Below are positions 19,045 to 27,598 of a DNA stretch of 64,000 bases, in pieces. This DNA is from Limnohabitans sp. T6-20. GTDB taxonomy: Bacteria; Pseudomonadota; Gammaproteobacteria; Burkholderiales; Burkholderiaceae_C. The position numbers and the translations under genes are program-made. The number at the start of each line of letters is the position of its first letter. The first letter of the stretch is position 1. Location: NCBI RefSeq assembly GCF_003063505.1, contig NZ_NERW01000001.1, positions 194,001-258,000 of the forward strand, written 5' to 3'. The notes below the pieces were generated by a model. It did no database searches. It saw only the letters and a list, made by a program, of their open reading frames with translations, and was not told where the DNA came from.

Positions 19045-19809
19045 TTACAGCTTGGAAAAGTCCGGTTTGCGCTTTTCCATGAAGGCACCAAAAGCCTCTT
19101 TGGCAGCGGGTTCACGCAGCATGCGGCCAAAGCTTTTGCCCTCTTCGTCCATCTTTTGCAGCACCTCTTGCTGGTAGCCACCTTTCATCAAGCGCTTGGT
19201 CTCGATCAGCGACGACAGCGGTTTGCCCGCCAGCTTGCGCGCTTGCGCTTGCGCGTAACCATTGACTTCGGTCGGCGGCACCACGCGGTTGACCAAGCCG
19301 ACTTCTTGCGCGGCTTCGGCAAAGAAGGGGTCGCCCATCAGCAAGGCTTCGGCAGCGCGGTGGTAGCCGAACATGCGTGGTGCCAACAGGCTCGACGCGG
19401 CTTCGGGGCACAGGCCCAAGTTCACAAAAGGCATGGAAAACGCGGCGTTGTCACCGGCATACACCAGATCACAATGGAACAGCATGGTGGTGCCAATGCC
19501 CACAGCGGGGCCAGCGACGGCGGCCAGCAAGGGTTTTTCAAAGGTGGCGATGCCGCGCAGGAAACGGAACACCGGCGACTCTTGCGTGCTGGGCGGCTGG
19601 TTAAGAAAGTCGCCAATGTCGTTGCCCGCACTGAAGATGCTTTCGTGCCCCTGAAACAACACCACGCGCACGCTGGCGTCAGCGGCAGCCTGCGCCACTG
19701 CATCGGCCATGGCCGCGTACATGGTGGAGGTGATGGAGTTTTTCTTGTCCAGGCGGTTGAAGGTGATGGTCATCACCCCCGCGTCGATGTGGGTCAGGAT
19801 GTCAGACAT
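19045..19809 (-). CDS. Enoyl-CoA hydratase/isomerase family protein
   Basis: The 254-residue crotonase-fold protein has oxyanion-hole segments at HESIFSAGNDIGDFL and AAVAGPAVGIGTTMLFHCDLVYA, and ends in KLAGKPLSSLIETKRLMKGG. FSMPFVNLGLCPEAASSLL carries the position of one catalytic Glu-type residue. The sequence fits the isomerase-like ECH group (PaaG/YngF-like). It is flanked by two terminators, so it is probably a single-gene transcript. Confidence 0.9.
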   Translation of the reverse strand: MSDILTHIDAGVMTITFNRLDKKNSITSTMYAAMADAVAQAAADASVRVVLFQGHESIFSAGNDIGDFLNQPPSTQESPVFRFLRGIATFEKPLLAAVAGPAVGIGTTMLFHCDLVYAGDNAAFSMPFVNLGLCPEAASSLLAPRMFGYHRAAEALLMGDPFFAEAAQEVGLVNRVVPPTEVNGYAQAQARKLAGKPLSSLIETKRLMKGGYQQEVLQKMDEEGKSFGRMLREPAAKEAFGAFMEKRKPDFSKL

Positions 19810-19825
19810 GGTGGCCTCGTCTCAA

Positions 19826-19853
19826 AAATGAAAAGGCCGCCCCGAAGGGCGGC
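19826..19853 (-). terminator. Rho-independent terminator of the DUF2147 gene
   Basis: Arms GCCGCCC (19836-19842) and GGGCGGC (19847-19853) with a TTCG-type loop are followed on the minus strand by CTTTTCATTTTT. It lies 21 bases behind the stop of the DUF2147 gene and before the enoyl-CoA hydratase gene. Confidence 0.9.
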
Positions 19854-19873
19854 TGCGGTGAAAGAAAACAAGA

Positions 19874-20314
19874 TCAGGGGGCCTTGACCCACAACTGGTT
19901 GCGCCAGAAGGGGCCCAGAAAACCGCGCACCTGCAGTTTCGCGCCGCCCTCGACGGGCGTCAGTCGCACACGGTACAGCTTGCCCTCTTCCGGGTCGAGG
20001 ATTTCACCCCCCTCCCAGTAATCGTTGCCCGAAGACTTCTTCACCCCCCGGATGATTTCCATGCCAAGGATGGTCTGGTCCTTGCGGTCATCGGCGCATT
20101 TATCGCACTTGGCAGCGGGGTCTGCGCCTTTGCGCAAAATCTGGCTGACCTTACCGCGCAGCACGCCGCCCGCATCCTCGATGGTGACCACGCTTTTGGT
20201 CTCACCGGTTTTGTCGTCGATGGTGTGCCAGCGGCCTACGGGGCTGCTGGCTTGGGTACTCAAGGCCAGGCAGCTGGTCAAGACCAAGATGGTCATGCGA
20301 ATGGTTTTTTTCAT
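19874..20314 (-). CDS. DUF2147 secreted protein
   Basis: The 146-residue protein has a signal peptide (MKKTIRMTILVLTSCLALSTQA). It shows the DUF2147 core: GRWHTIDDKTGETKSVVTI, then a KCDKCADDRKD segment with a paired cysteine motif, ILDPEEGKLYRVRL and a C-terminal VRGFLGPFWRNQLW. The protein is periplasmic or outer-membrane associated; its function is unknown. It lies 23 bases behind the acyl-CoA dehydrogenase gene on the same strand and could be co-transcribed. Confidence 0.85.
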   Translation of the reverse strand: MKKTIRMTILVLTSCLALSTQASSPVGRWHTIDDKTGETKSVVTIEDAGGVLRGKVSQILRKGADPAAKCDKCADDRKDQTILGMEIIRGVKKSSGNDYWEGGEILDPEEGKLYRVRLTPVEGGAKLQVRGFLGPFWRNQLWVKAP

Positions 20315-20337
20315 GGTGAAATTCCTTGTTGCGCAGG

Positions 20338-22149
20338 TCAGGCCAAAGCAGCATCGGTGTCCATCAGCACATCGCTGCCCGCACGGATGCGGCGCATCAG
20401 GCTCGATGTCTCGGGCATCAGGCGGGTGAAGTAAAACCGCGCCGTCTGCAGCTTGGCCTGGTAGAACGGATCGGGGCGCTGGGCTTCTTCTTCAGCCTCG
20501 GCCAGTTTCTGGAGAGCAATCTGCGCCGAGCGTGCCCAGAAGTAACCCAGCACCAGGTGGCCCACCACGCGCAGGTAGTCCACCGCCGCAGCGCCCACCT
20601 CATCAGCGTTGCTCATGGCCTTCATGCCCACTTCGCCCGTGAGCTGCGTGAGCTTTTGGCCCAGATCGGCCAGCGGCTTGATGAACTCGCCCATGGCTTC
20701 GTTCGCCATTTCGGCTTTCACCAGTTTTTCGACCTGCTTGCCGAATTTTTGCAGCGATGCGCCCTGGTTGCCCAGCACCTTGCGGCCCAACAGGTCCAGC
20801 GACTGGATGGTGTTGGTGCCTTCATAAATCATGTTGATGCGGGCATCGCGCACAAATTGCTCCATGCCCCACTCCTTGATGTAGCCATGACCGCCAAACA
20901 CCTGCTGGCAAGCCGAGGTGGCTTCCCAGGCGTTGTCTGTGGTGAAGGCCTTGACGATGGGCGTGAGCAAAGCCACCAGTTCGGCCGCTTCGGCTCGCAC
21001 CGCTTCGTCGGGGTGGTTCACCTCTTTGTCGAGCAGCAAGGCGCAATAGCAAGCCAGCGCACGGCCGCCTTCGGCATAGGCCTTGGCCGTCATCAGCATG
21101 CGGCGCACATCGGGGTGCACGATGATCGGATCGGCGGGTTTCCCGGGTGCTTTCACACCCGTGAGCGAGCGCATCTGCACGCGGTCTTTGGCATAAGCCA
21201 GCGCGTTTTGGTAGGCCACCTCGGTCAGGCCCAGCGACTGGTTGCCCACACCCAGGCGGGCGGCGTTCATCATCACGAACATCGCCGCCAAGCCCTTGTT
21301 GGGCTGGCCCACCAAGGTGCCCACGGCCTCGTCAAGCACCATCTGACAAGTGGCGTTGCCGTGGATGCCCATCTTGTGTTCCAGGCCGCCGCAGTAGATG
21401 CCGTTGCGCTCACCAATGCTGCCATTGGCCGCCACATTGAACTTGGGCACCAGGAACAGGCTGATGCCTTTGCTGCCGGGGGGCGCGTCGGGCAAGCGGG
21501 CCAGCACCAGGTGCACGATGTTGGCGGCCAGATCGTGCTCGCCCGCGCTGATGAATATCTTTTGACCGGTGATGCGGTAAGTGCCATCGCCTTGCGGCTC
21601 GGCCTTGGTGCGCAGCAGGCCCAGGTCGGTGCCGCAATGGGGCTCGGTCAGGCACATGGTGCCGGTCCACTCGCCGCTGGTGAGCTTGGGCAGGAACAAG
21701 GCTTTTTGCTCAGGCGTGCCGTGCGCATGCAGGGCTTCATAAGCGCCGTGCGACAAGCCGGGGTACATGGTCCAGGCCTGGTTGGCCGAGTTGAGCATTT
21801 CATAAAAGCACTGGTTCACCACAAACGGCAGGCCTTGCCCACCGAACTCGGGGTCGCAGCTCAGCGAGGGCCAGCCGCCGGCCACAAATTGCGCATAGGC
21901 ACCCTTGAAGCCATCTGGTGCGGTCACAGCGTGCGTGTCGCGGTTCAGTGTGCAGCCTTGGGTGTCACCTGAAATATTGATCGGGAACACCACTTCGGCA
22001 GCAAATTTTCCGCCTTCTTCGAGCACCGCATTGATGGTGTCTTCATCGGTCTCGGCATGCTTGGGAAGCGCCTTGAATTCATCGCTCACGTGAAGCAACT
22101 CATGCAAAACAAACTGCATGTCGCGAAGAGGTGGGTTGTAAACGGGCAT
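20338..22149 (-). CDS. Acyl-CoA dehydrogenase, DmdC/FadE-like, with C-terminal extension
   Basis: The 603-residue FAD enzyme belongs to the long acyl-CoA dehydrogenases related to DmdC. The N-terminus MPVYNPPLRDMQFVLHELL is typical. MCLTEPHCGTDLG and FISAGEHD are substrate and FAD segments, and MIYEGTNTIQSLDLLGRKVL contains the probable catalytic Glu. The last 130 residues form the Acyl-CoA_dh_C domain. It oxidises an acyl-CoA and passes electrons to ETF. It is 45 bases behind a tetR gene with a palindromic operator, so both are probably one TetR-controlled transcript. Confidence 0.92.
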   Translation of the reverse strand: MPVYNPPLRDMQFVLHELLHVSDEFKALPKHAETDEDTINAVLEEGGKFAAEVVFPINISGDTQGCTLNRDTHAVTAPDGFKGAYAQFVAGGWPSLSCDPEFGGQGLPFVVNQCFYEMLNSANQAWTMYPGLSHGAYEALHAHGTPEQKALFLPKLTSGEWTGTMCLTEPHCGTDLGLLRTKAEPQGDGTYRITGQKIFISAGEHDLAANIVHLVLARLPDAPPGSKGISLFLVPKFNVAANGSIGERNGIYCGGLEHKMGIHGNATCQMVLDEAVGTLVGQPNKGLAAMFVMMNAARLGVGNQSLGLTEVAYQNALAYAKDRVQMRSLTGVKAPGKPADPIIVHPDVRRMLMTAKAYAEGGRALACYCALLLDKEVNHPDEAVRAEAAELVALLTPIVKAFTTDNAWEATSACQQVFGGHGYIKEWGMEQFVRDARINMIYEGTNTIQSLDLLGRKVLGNQGASLQKFGKQVEKLVKAEMANEAMGEFIKPLADLGQKLTQLTGEVGMKAMSNADEVGAAAVDYLRVVGHLVLGYFWARSAQIALQKLAEAEEEAQRPDPFYQAKLQTARFYFTRLMPETSSLMRRIRAGSDVLMDTDAALA

Positions 22150-22193
22150 GGCAATTCCTTGAGAAAGTAGGTGAAGTCTTGAAAAAAGAAAAA

Positions 22194-22943
22194 TCAGTCC
22201 GCGGTGCTTTTGCGGCGTGCTGCAGCGGGTTTGGGCACAGAGACCAACTTGGCAGACTTGCTCGCCGTGCGCGTCTCCACGCCAGTCGGCGTGACCGCAT
22301 ACCGCGCCAGAATGTGAGAAAAGCCCTGGCGTGCACGCTCAGTGGCCCCGGGGTTGCGCAAGAACCGCGCTTCATAGTGCAACGCCAGAATCAGGCCATG
22401 GATTTCAAAAGCAATCTGGTGGGCATCTGATACGCGGCTGAGCTGGCCTTCTTCCTGAGCCAGTTCGACAGCGCGGCGCAAAGCGGTCTGCCAACTTGCC
22501 ACGGACGACGCCAGCGCATCTCGCACGGGACCGGTGCGGTCATCGAACTCGACCGCACCACTGATGTAAATGCAACCCGAATCGATTTCAGCCGAGGTCT
22601 GCACCATCCAGTTGTCAAACATGGCCTGCAATCGGGGCACACCACGGGGTTTTTGCATGGCTGCATAAAACACCTCGGCCTCGAAGCGGTCGTGGTACTC
22701 CCGGATCACGGAAATCTGCAGTTCCTCTCGGGAGCCAAAGTGGGCAAACACACCCGACTTGCTCATGCCTGTGACTTCGGCCAGCGCCCCGATGGACAAG
22801 CCCTCCAAACCAATCTGAGAAGCCAGGCCCAATGCGGCCTCGATGATCACGGCCTTGGTTTGCTGGCCCTTGATCAAGACGCGACGCCCCGCCTCGGGCA
22901 CGGGCAGAGTTTCAACTTTGGAAGTAGGTTTGCGGTCGGTCAT
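22194..22943 (-). CDS. TetR/AcrR family transcriptional regulator
   Basis: The 249-residue protein has an N-terminal helix-turn-helix (IEAALGLASQIGLEGLSIGALAEVTGMSKSGVFAHFGSREEL, about residues 33-75) and an all-helical ligand domain, with a basic, alanine-rich tail (KSAKLVSVPKPAAARRKSTAD). It lies just upstream of the acyl-CoA dehydrogenase gene. A 12-bp-arm palindrome directly before its start is the likely autoregulatory operator. An acyl-CoA or fatty acid is the probable ligand (inference). Confidence 0.92.
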   Translation of the reverse strand: MTDRKPTSKVETLPVPEAGRRVLIKGQQTKAVIIEAALGLASQIGLEGLSIGALAEVTGMSKSGVFAHFGSREELQISVIREYHDRFEAEVFYAAMQKPRGVPRLQAMFDNWMVQTSAEIDSGCIYISGAVEFDDRTGPVRDALASSVASWQTALRRAVELAQEEGQLSRVSDAHQIAFEIHGLILALHYEARFLRNPGATERARQGFSHILARYAVTPTGVETRTASKSAKLVSVPKPAAARRKSTAD

Positions 22944-22950
22944 GGCAGAT

Positions 22951-22976
22951 CAAAATAGAACGGTCGTTCTATTTTG
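22951..22976. promoter_or_regulatory. TetR-type operator palindrome
   Basis: The arms AAAATAGAACG (22952-22962) and CGTTCTATTTT (22965-22975) are perfect inverted repeats around a two-base centre, extended by one more C/G pair. It lies eight bases upstream of the tetR start codon. The AACG/CGTT core resembles operators of TetR regulators of fatty-acid degradation. Confidence 0.85.
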
Positions 22977-23034
22977 CACCAAAACCGGCGAGGATCAAGA
23001 GAACCCTGCACGCATCAGGGTAAATCGGGAGAAA

Positions 23035-23099
23035 GACATCGGGGCTGAAGCGATCGACCTACAAGATACCTGTAGGTCGGCGGCTTCAGCCCCGACATG
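23035..23099. repeat. Long imperfect inverted repeat between FAH hydrolase gene and tetR
   Basis: Two arms of about 26-28 bases (23035-23063 and 23071-23099) pair almost fully around a seven-base loop, with GCTGAAGC and CGACCTACA as core blocks. It lies behind the stop of the FAH-type hydrolase gene, so it can end that transcript. There is no T-run, and the GTAGGTCGG...CTTCAGCCCCGACA pattern suggests a REP-type element distinct from the family at 3.7 kb. Confidence 0.65.
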
Positions 23100-23119
23100 G
23101 CTTCTTCAATGACTTGGGT

Positions 23120-23983
23120 TCAGGCCTTGAAAGCCACCACTTTCTGGGTTTGCTCGCCCAGGCCTTCGATGCCCAAGTGCATCACATCGCCGCGTTTCAA
23201 AAACACGGGCGCTGGCTTGCCGTCTACCTTGACGCCCATGCCCACGCCCGGCGGCGTGCCGGTGGTGATGATGTCGCCGGGCTCAAGCGTCATGAACTGG
23301 CTCACGTAGCTCACCAACTTGGCCACGCCAAAGATCATGGTCTTGGTGTTGCCGGTTTGGTAGCGCACGCCGTTCACATCAAGCCACATGGCGAGGGCCT
23401 GGGGGTTGGGCACTTCATCGCGTGTGACCAACCATGGGCCCACGGGGCCAAAGGTGTCGCAACCCTTGCCCTTGTCCCAGCTGCCGCCCAGCTCCAGCTG
23501 GTATTCGCGCTCACTCACGTCGTTGACCACGCAGTAACCGGCCACATGGTTCAGCGCGTCTTTTTGCTTGACATGGCGTGCGCGTGTGCCGATCACGATG
23601 CCCAGCTCAACTTCCCAGTCCGATTTCTTGGAGCCCTTGGGCAGCATGACGTCGTCGTCCGCGCCTTGAATGCAGGAGATCGCCTTGGTGAACACAATGG
23701 GCTCTTTGGGAATCGGCATGCCCGATTCGGCCGCGTGGTCGGCGTAGTTCAGGCCAATGGCGATGAACTTGCTGGTGAACGAGATGGGCGTGCCAAAACG
23801 CTTTTTGCCACGCACCAAGGGCAGCTTGTCGGTCTTGACCTTGGCCAGCTTGGCCAGCGCCTTGTCGTTCAGCTGGTCGGGCGTGATGTCTTTGACCACA
23901 CCACTCAGGTCACGCAAGCGACCATCGGCGTCGATCAGGCCTGGTTTTTCTTTGCCGGGTTGGCCATAGCGAACGAGTTTCAT
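23120..23983 (-). CDS. Fumarylacetoacetate hydrolase family protein (2,4-diketo-3-deoxy sugar acid hydrolase candidate)
   Basis: The 287-residue protein has the FAH C-terminal fold with metal ligands in the DWEVELGIVIG segment and VNDVSEREYQ. Other markers are FIAIGLNYADHAAESGMPIPKEP and the loop ITTGTPPGVGMG. This subgroup cleaves 2,4-diketo-3-deoxy-L-fuconate or -L-rhamnonate to pyruvate and lactate. Next to it are two SDR genes of the type that make such diketo acids and an enolase-superfamily dehydratase, so the family role fits. The substrate is inferred from context. Confidence 0.85.
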   Translation of the reverse strand: MKLVRYGQPGKEKPGLIDADGRLRDLSGVVKDITPDQLNDKALAKLAKVKTDKLPLVRGKKRFGTPISFTSKFIAIGLNYADHAAESGMPIPKEPIVFTKAISCIQGADDDVMLPKGSKKSDWEVELGIVIGTRARHVKQKDALNHVAGYCVVNDVSEREYQLELGGSWDKGKGCDTFGPVGPWLVTRDEVPNPQALAMWLDVNGVRYQTGNTKTMIFGVAKLVSYVSQFMTLEPGDIITTGTPPGVGMGVKVDGKPAPVFLKRGDVMHLGIEGLGEQTQKVVAFKA

Positions 23984-24009
23984 AAATACCTTTCAGTGCT
24001 GGAACAAAA

Positions 24010-24768
24010 TCAATAAGTGGAACGGCCACCGGACAGGTCAAAGACCGCGCCGGTGGAGAAGGAGCATTCTTCGGTGCTGAGCCAAGTCACCATGGCAGCG
24101 ACTTCTTCCGGCTCGCCAAAGCGGGCCATCGGGATTTTAGAGAGCATGAACTGGATGTGCTCGGGCGTCATTTGATCAAAGATTGCTGTCTTGACAGCGG
24201 CAGGGGTGACACAGTTCACGCGCACACCGGTGTCGGCCAGTTCTTTGCCCAGCGATTTGGTCAGACCAATGACCGCCGCCTTGCTCGCACTGTAAGCGCT
24301 GGCATTGGGGTTGCCGTCTTTGCCAGCGACTGAGGCAATGTTGACGATACGCCCATAGTTGCGCACTTTCATGTGGGCACTGAGTTCGCGGCAGCAATGA
24401 AAGAGGCCATGCACGTTCACATCGAACACCTGCTTCCAAGCATCCACCGGGTAGTCCCACACCTTGACGTTGGGGCCGGTGATGCCGGCGCTGTTGACCA
24501 GCACATCGACGCCTGCCAGCGCCACAGTTTGCGCCGTGGCCTGCACCACCGAAGCGTGGTCGGCCACATCGACCTGCACCGTGTTGACCACGGCCCCCAG
24601 CTGGCCCTTGCGCAGCTGCTCGGCGGCTTGGGCCATGCCCGGCGCATCGCGGTCCCAGATGGTGACCCGCGCACCCGAGGCCAGCATGCGCTGCGCAATG
24701 GCATAACCCAAACCGTTGGCCGCACCGGTGATGACCGCGTGGCGGCCTTTCATGTCGAGCAAATTCAT
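24010..24768 (-). CDS. SDR family dehydrogenase, LRA5/2-keto-3-deoxy sugar acid type
   Basis: The 252-residue protein has the NAD(P) motif TGAANGLG, NSAGI, the catalytic Ser in NIASVAGKDG, YSASK (Tyr/Lys pair) and the C-terminal FDLSGGRSTY, which recalls 2-keto-3-deoxy-L-rhamnonate dehydrogenases. I used the ATG at 24768 (MNLLDMKGRHAVITG); a second ATG 15 bases inside is possible. It lies between the second SDR gene and the FAH hydrolase gene, all on the minus strand with short gaps. It probably oxidises the C4 hydroxyl of a 2-keto-3-deoxy sugar acid. Confidence 0.85.
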   Translation of the reverse strand: MNLLDMKGRHAVITGAANGLGYAIAQRMLASGARVTIWDRDAPGMAQAAEQLRKGQLGAVVNTVQVDVADHASVVQATAQTVALAGVDVLVNSAGITGPNVKVWDYPVDAWKQVFDVNVHGLFHCCRELSAHMKVRNYGRIVNIASVAGKDGNPNASAYSASKAAVIGLTKSLGKELADTGVRVNCVTPAAVKTAIFDQMTPEHIQFMLSKIPMARFGEPEEVAAMVTWLSTEECSFSTGAVFDLSGGRSTY

Positions 24769-24785
24769 GCGTTCTTTCTGATCCG

Positions 24786-25535
24786 TCAAATGGTCATGCC
24801 GCCATCGACCATGTAGGCATTGCCTGTGGCGAAGATGGATTCGTCGGAAGCGAGGAAAGTCACGATGGGCGCAATCTCTGCTGCCTGCGCCAAACGCCCC
24901 ATGGGCTGGCGGTTGATGAAGTCCTTGCGGGCCTGCACCGGATCGGCATAGCTGTTGATGCGGTCTTGCAGGGAAGGCGTGTCCACCGTGCCGGGGCAGA
25001 TGCAGTTGCAGCGGATGCCTTGGCGCACATAGTCGGCGGCCACGCTTTTGGTCAGGCCAATCACCGCCGCCTTGCTGGTGCCGTAAATGAAGCGGTTGGG
25101 CAGGCCCTTGACGCTGGAACACACGCTGGCCATGTTGATGATGCTGCCGCCGTGACCGCCCTGTTCAAACTGCGCGACCATTTTGGGAATCGCTGCCTGG
25201 ATCATCCAGAACTGCGAACGCACATTCAGGTTGAAGGCGAATTCCCACTCTTCGTCGGTGGCCAGCTCGATGTTGCCGTTGTGCACGAAGCCTGCGCAGT
25301 TGAAGACGATGTCGATTCGGTCCATGCCGGCCACCTGGGCCGCAATGGCTTGTTTGTCGAGCACGTTCAGCACGGCGGTGTGCACATTGGCCACGCCTTG
25401 GTAGCTCTTGAGCAATTCGGCGTTCACATCGGTGGCGTACACGATGGCACCTTCAGCCGCCATGGCCAATGCAGCCGCTTGGCCAATGCCTTGACCGGCG
25501 GCGGTCACCAGCGCGATTTTTCCTTTGAGTCTCAT
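24786..25535 (-). CDS. SDR family dehydrogenase (BDH2 / 2-keto-3-deoxy-L-fuconate dehydrogenase type)
   Basis: The 249-residue protein has the nucleotide motif TAAGQGIG, NCAGF, Ser in NMASVCSSVKGLPNRF, the catalytic Tyr/Lys in YGTSK, and the segment GIRCNCICPGTVDTPSL seen in BDH2-like enzymes, including Xanthomonas 2-keto-3-deoxy-L-fuconate dehydrogenase. Its ATG overlaps the stop of the enolase-superfamily gene (ATGA). Having two different SDRs in one unit suggests successive or alternative oxidations. Confidence 0.85.
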   Translation of the reverse strand: MRLKGKIALVTAAGQGIGQAAALAMAAEGAIVYATDVNAELLKSYQGVANVHTAVLNVLDKQAIAAQVAGMDRIDIVFNCAGFVHNGNIELATDEEWEFAFNLNVRSQFWMIQAAIPKMVAQFEQGGHGGSIINMASVCSSVKGLPNRFIYGTSKAAVIGLTKSVAADYVRQGIRCNCICPGTVDTPSLQDRINSYADPVQARKDFINRQPMGRLAQAAEIAPIVTFLASDESIFATGNAYMVDGGMTI

Positions 25536-26647
25536 GATGCTTGGATCTCCATGTGGGTCGTTTGTCGTTGTTGAATCGCCGCCCAGTCCCAGGCGATGCC
25601 CAAGCCAGGCGTTTCGGGTGGATGTGCATAGCCGTCTGACACCTTCATGCGCGACGTGGTGATGTCGTCGAGCTGTGGGATGTATTCCACCCAAGTGGCA
25701 TTGGGCACGGCCGCGCACAGGCTCACATGCAACTCCATCAAAAAGTGGGGGCACACCGCCACGTCAAACGTCTCTGCCAGGTGCGCGGTTTTGATCCAAG
25801 GCGTGATACCGCCGATGCGCGCCACATCGGGCTGCACAATGGAGCAAGCGCCCTGCTCCAAATATTCGCGGAACTGCATCGGGTGGTACATGGACTCACC
25901 CACGGCCACCGGTATGGTGGTGTGCTCGCGCAACTGGCGGTGGCCCGACACATCTTCGGCGGGCAGGGGCTCTTCGATCCAGCCCAGCCCCAAGCCATCG
26001 AAAGCCCGCGCACGGCGCACGACTTCTGCACGGTTGAAGCCCTGGTTGGCATCGGTCATCAGTTCAAAGCCTGGCCCCACCGCATCGCGCACGGCGCTCA
26101 GGCGGGCCACGTCTTCGCTCACATGAGGGCGGCCAATCTTAATCTTGGCGCCCTTGAAGCCTTGGGCCTGGGCCGCCAGCGTCTGGTCCACCAGTTCTTG
26201 AGGCGACAGGTGCAGCCAGCCGCCTTCGGTGGTGTAGAGCGGCACGCGCGCCTGCGCCCCTCCCAGCAAGCGCCACAGTGGCAGCCCTTGGCTTTGCGCA
26301 CGCCAGTCCCACAAGGCCGTGTCCACACAGGCCAGGGCCAAGCTCGTCATGGCCCCCACAGCCGTGGCGTGGGTGTGAAAAAACAAGTCTTTCCAGATCG
26401 CCTCGACCATGACCGGATCACGCCCGATCAGGCGGGGCGCCAGGTGGTCCTTGAGCAAAGCGATGACCGAGGAGCCGCCCGTGCCAATCGTGTAGGCGTA
26501 GCCAGTCGCCTCGATGCCGTCACTGCAGTGCAGCGTGAGCAACAAGGTTTCTTGCGTGACAAAGGACTGGATGGCGTCGGTGCGCAAGACCTTGGGCGGC
26601 AAATTCACCTGCCGCAGGCTGATGCGATCGATGGTGACGGTGGACAT
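25532..26647 (-). CDS. Enolase-superfamily sugar acid dehydratase (mandelate racemase subgroup)
   Basis: The 371-residue protein has the subgroup signatures: KIK (GFKGAKIKIGRP, a K-x-K base), the metal ligands in TDANQGF, EEPLP and VGES, and a C-terminal His in CPHFLMELH. The pattern fits talarate/galactarate- or lyxonate-type dehydratases. It probably removes water from an aldonate or aldarate to give a 2-keto-3-deoxy acid for the SDR and FAH enzymes encoded downstream. The specific substrate is not determined. It diverges from the GntR gene across an operator. Confidence 0.85.
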   Translation of the reverse strand: MSTVTIDRISLRQVNLPPKVLRTDAIQSFVTQETLLLTLHCSDGIEATGYAYTIGTGGSSVIALLKDHLAPRLIGRDPVMVEAIWKDLFFHTHATAVGAMTSLALACVDTALWDWRAQSQGLPLWRLLGGAQARVPLYTTEGGWLHLSPQELVDQTLAAQAQGFKGAKIKIGRPHVSEDVARLSAVRDAVGPGFELMTDANQGFNRAEVVRRARAFDGLGLGWIEEPLPAEDVSGHRQLREHTTIPVAVGESMYHPMQFREYLEQGACSIVQPDVARIGGITPWIKTAHLAETFDVAVCPHFLMELHVSLCAAVPNATWVEYIPQLDDITTSRMKVSDGYAHPPETPGLGIAWDWAAIQQRQTTHMEIQAS

Positions 26648-26757
26648 GGCGTGCTGATCTCGGCAAACATGCGGTCACCCATGTGGGCGACAGACATGCG
26701 GGTTTGTGCGGGGGCGAAATGGCTTGACCGGCCAATTCTTAACGTGTGATGATTGTG

Positions 26758-26776
26758 CAACTGGTCTGACCACTTG
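26758..26776. promoter_or_regulatory. FadR/GntR-type operator between divergent transcripts
   Basis: TGGTCTGACCA (26762-26772) is a perfect palindrome around one central base, extended as CAACTGG...CCACTTG. FadR-subfamily regulators typically bind TGGTNNNACCA-like sites. It lies 36 bases upstream of the gntR start and about 115 bases upstream of the enolase-family gene, so it can control both directions. Confidence 0.8.
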
Positions 26777-26807
26777 TCCAATTCACGTTATCCCTGATCC
26801 TTGTCGC

Positions 26808-27530
26808 ATGCCCATCCAAACCGTTGAACCGCAACGCCTGTACCGCCAGATTGCCGAGCAATTGCGGCAGCTGATGGCGTCGGGTGAATTCGCGGTGGGC
26901 TCGCGCCTGCCCGCCGAGCGCGACTTGGCCGCGCAACTCGGCGTGAGCCGGCCTTCGGTGCGCGAAGCGCTGATTGCGCTCGAGGTCGAAGGGATGATCG
27001 AAGTGCGCACCGGCTCGGGCATTTATGTGCAAAGCACCACCCAAACCAAGAACACCAAAGCCCCAGCCCCCATCGACACGTCGGCCGAGTGGGGACCGCT
27101 CGAAGTGATGAGCGCTCGCATTTTGGTGGAGTCCGAGGTGGCCGCCCTGGCTGCCCAAAACGCGCAGAAAACAGACATTCAGGCCATCCGCGATGGCCTG
27201 CAACAAATGAAGCAAGAAGCCGCTCGCAACGAAATGCCGCGCGAAGGCGACGAAGCCTTCCATGCAGCCATTGCGCAGGCCTGCGGCAACAGCGTCTTGC
27301 TCGACACCGTGCAGCGTTTCTGGCAGGCCCGCAAAGGCCCCCTGTTCGAGCGCTTGGGCGATTACTTTGAACACCCCGCATCTTGGAAAGCGGCGATTGC
27401 CGAGCACCAATCAGTGCTTGACGCCATCGAGGCACACGACACCTCAGCGGCTCGCAAAGCCATGCAAAAGCACCTGAAACAAGCCTACAAAAGATACAGC
27501 GTGAGCTGGCGCCGCGCTCCTGCCCGTTAG
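26808..27530 (+). CDS. GntR family regulator, FadR subfamily
   Basis: The 240-residue protein has an N-terminal winged helix (LYRQIAEQLRQLMASGEFAVGSRLPAERDLAAQLGVSRPSVREAL, residues about 10-55) and a C-terminal FCD domain with conserved metal or ligand positions (EAFHAAIAQACGN; ISVLDAIEAHD-like end). It lies between the sugar-acid operons, with a TGGTCTGACCA site upstream. It is most likely the repressor of both, lifted by a sugar acid intermediate (inference). Confidence 0.92.
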   Translation: MPIQTVEPQRLYRQIAEQLRQLMASGEFAVGSRLPAERDLAAQLGVSRPSVREALIALEVEGMIEVRTGSGIYVQSTTQTKNTKAPAPIDTSAEWGPLEVMSARILVESEVAALAAQNAQKTDIQAIRDGLQQMKQEAARNEMPREGDEAFHAAIAQACGNSVLLDTVQRFWQARKGPLFERLGDYFEHPASWKAAIAEHQSVLDAIEAHDTSAARKAMQKHLKQAYKRYSVSWRRAPAR

Positions 27531-27598
27531 CTGCTTGCTAAGGGGGTATGCAGTTTTTTCCGCGTCAGTAATTTTTCAAAACCATTGAGGAGACAACG

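Noticed and set aside
20326..21972. 548-residue plus-strand frame opposite the acyl-CoA dehydrogenase gene
   Set aside because: Antisense shadow; no recognisable motifs, and the minus strand encodes a complete known enzyme.
25532..26647. Naming the enolase-superfamily protein L-fuconate dehydratase
   Set aside because: FucD proteins are about 440 residues with a different motif set; this protein has 371 residues and fits the mandelate racemase subgroup.
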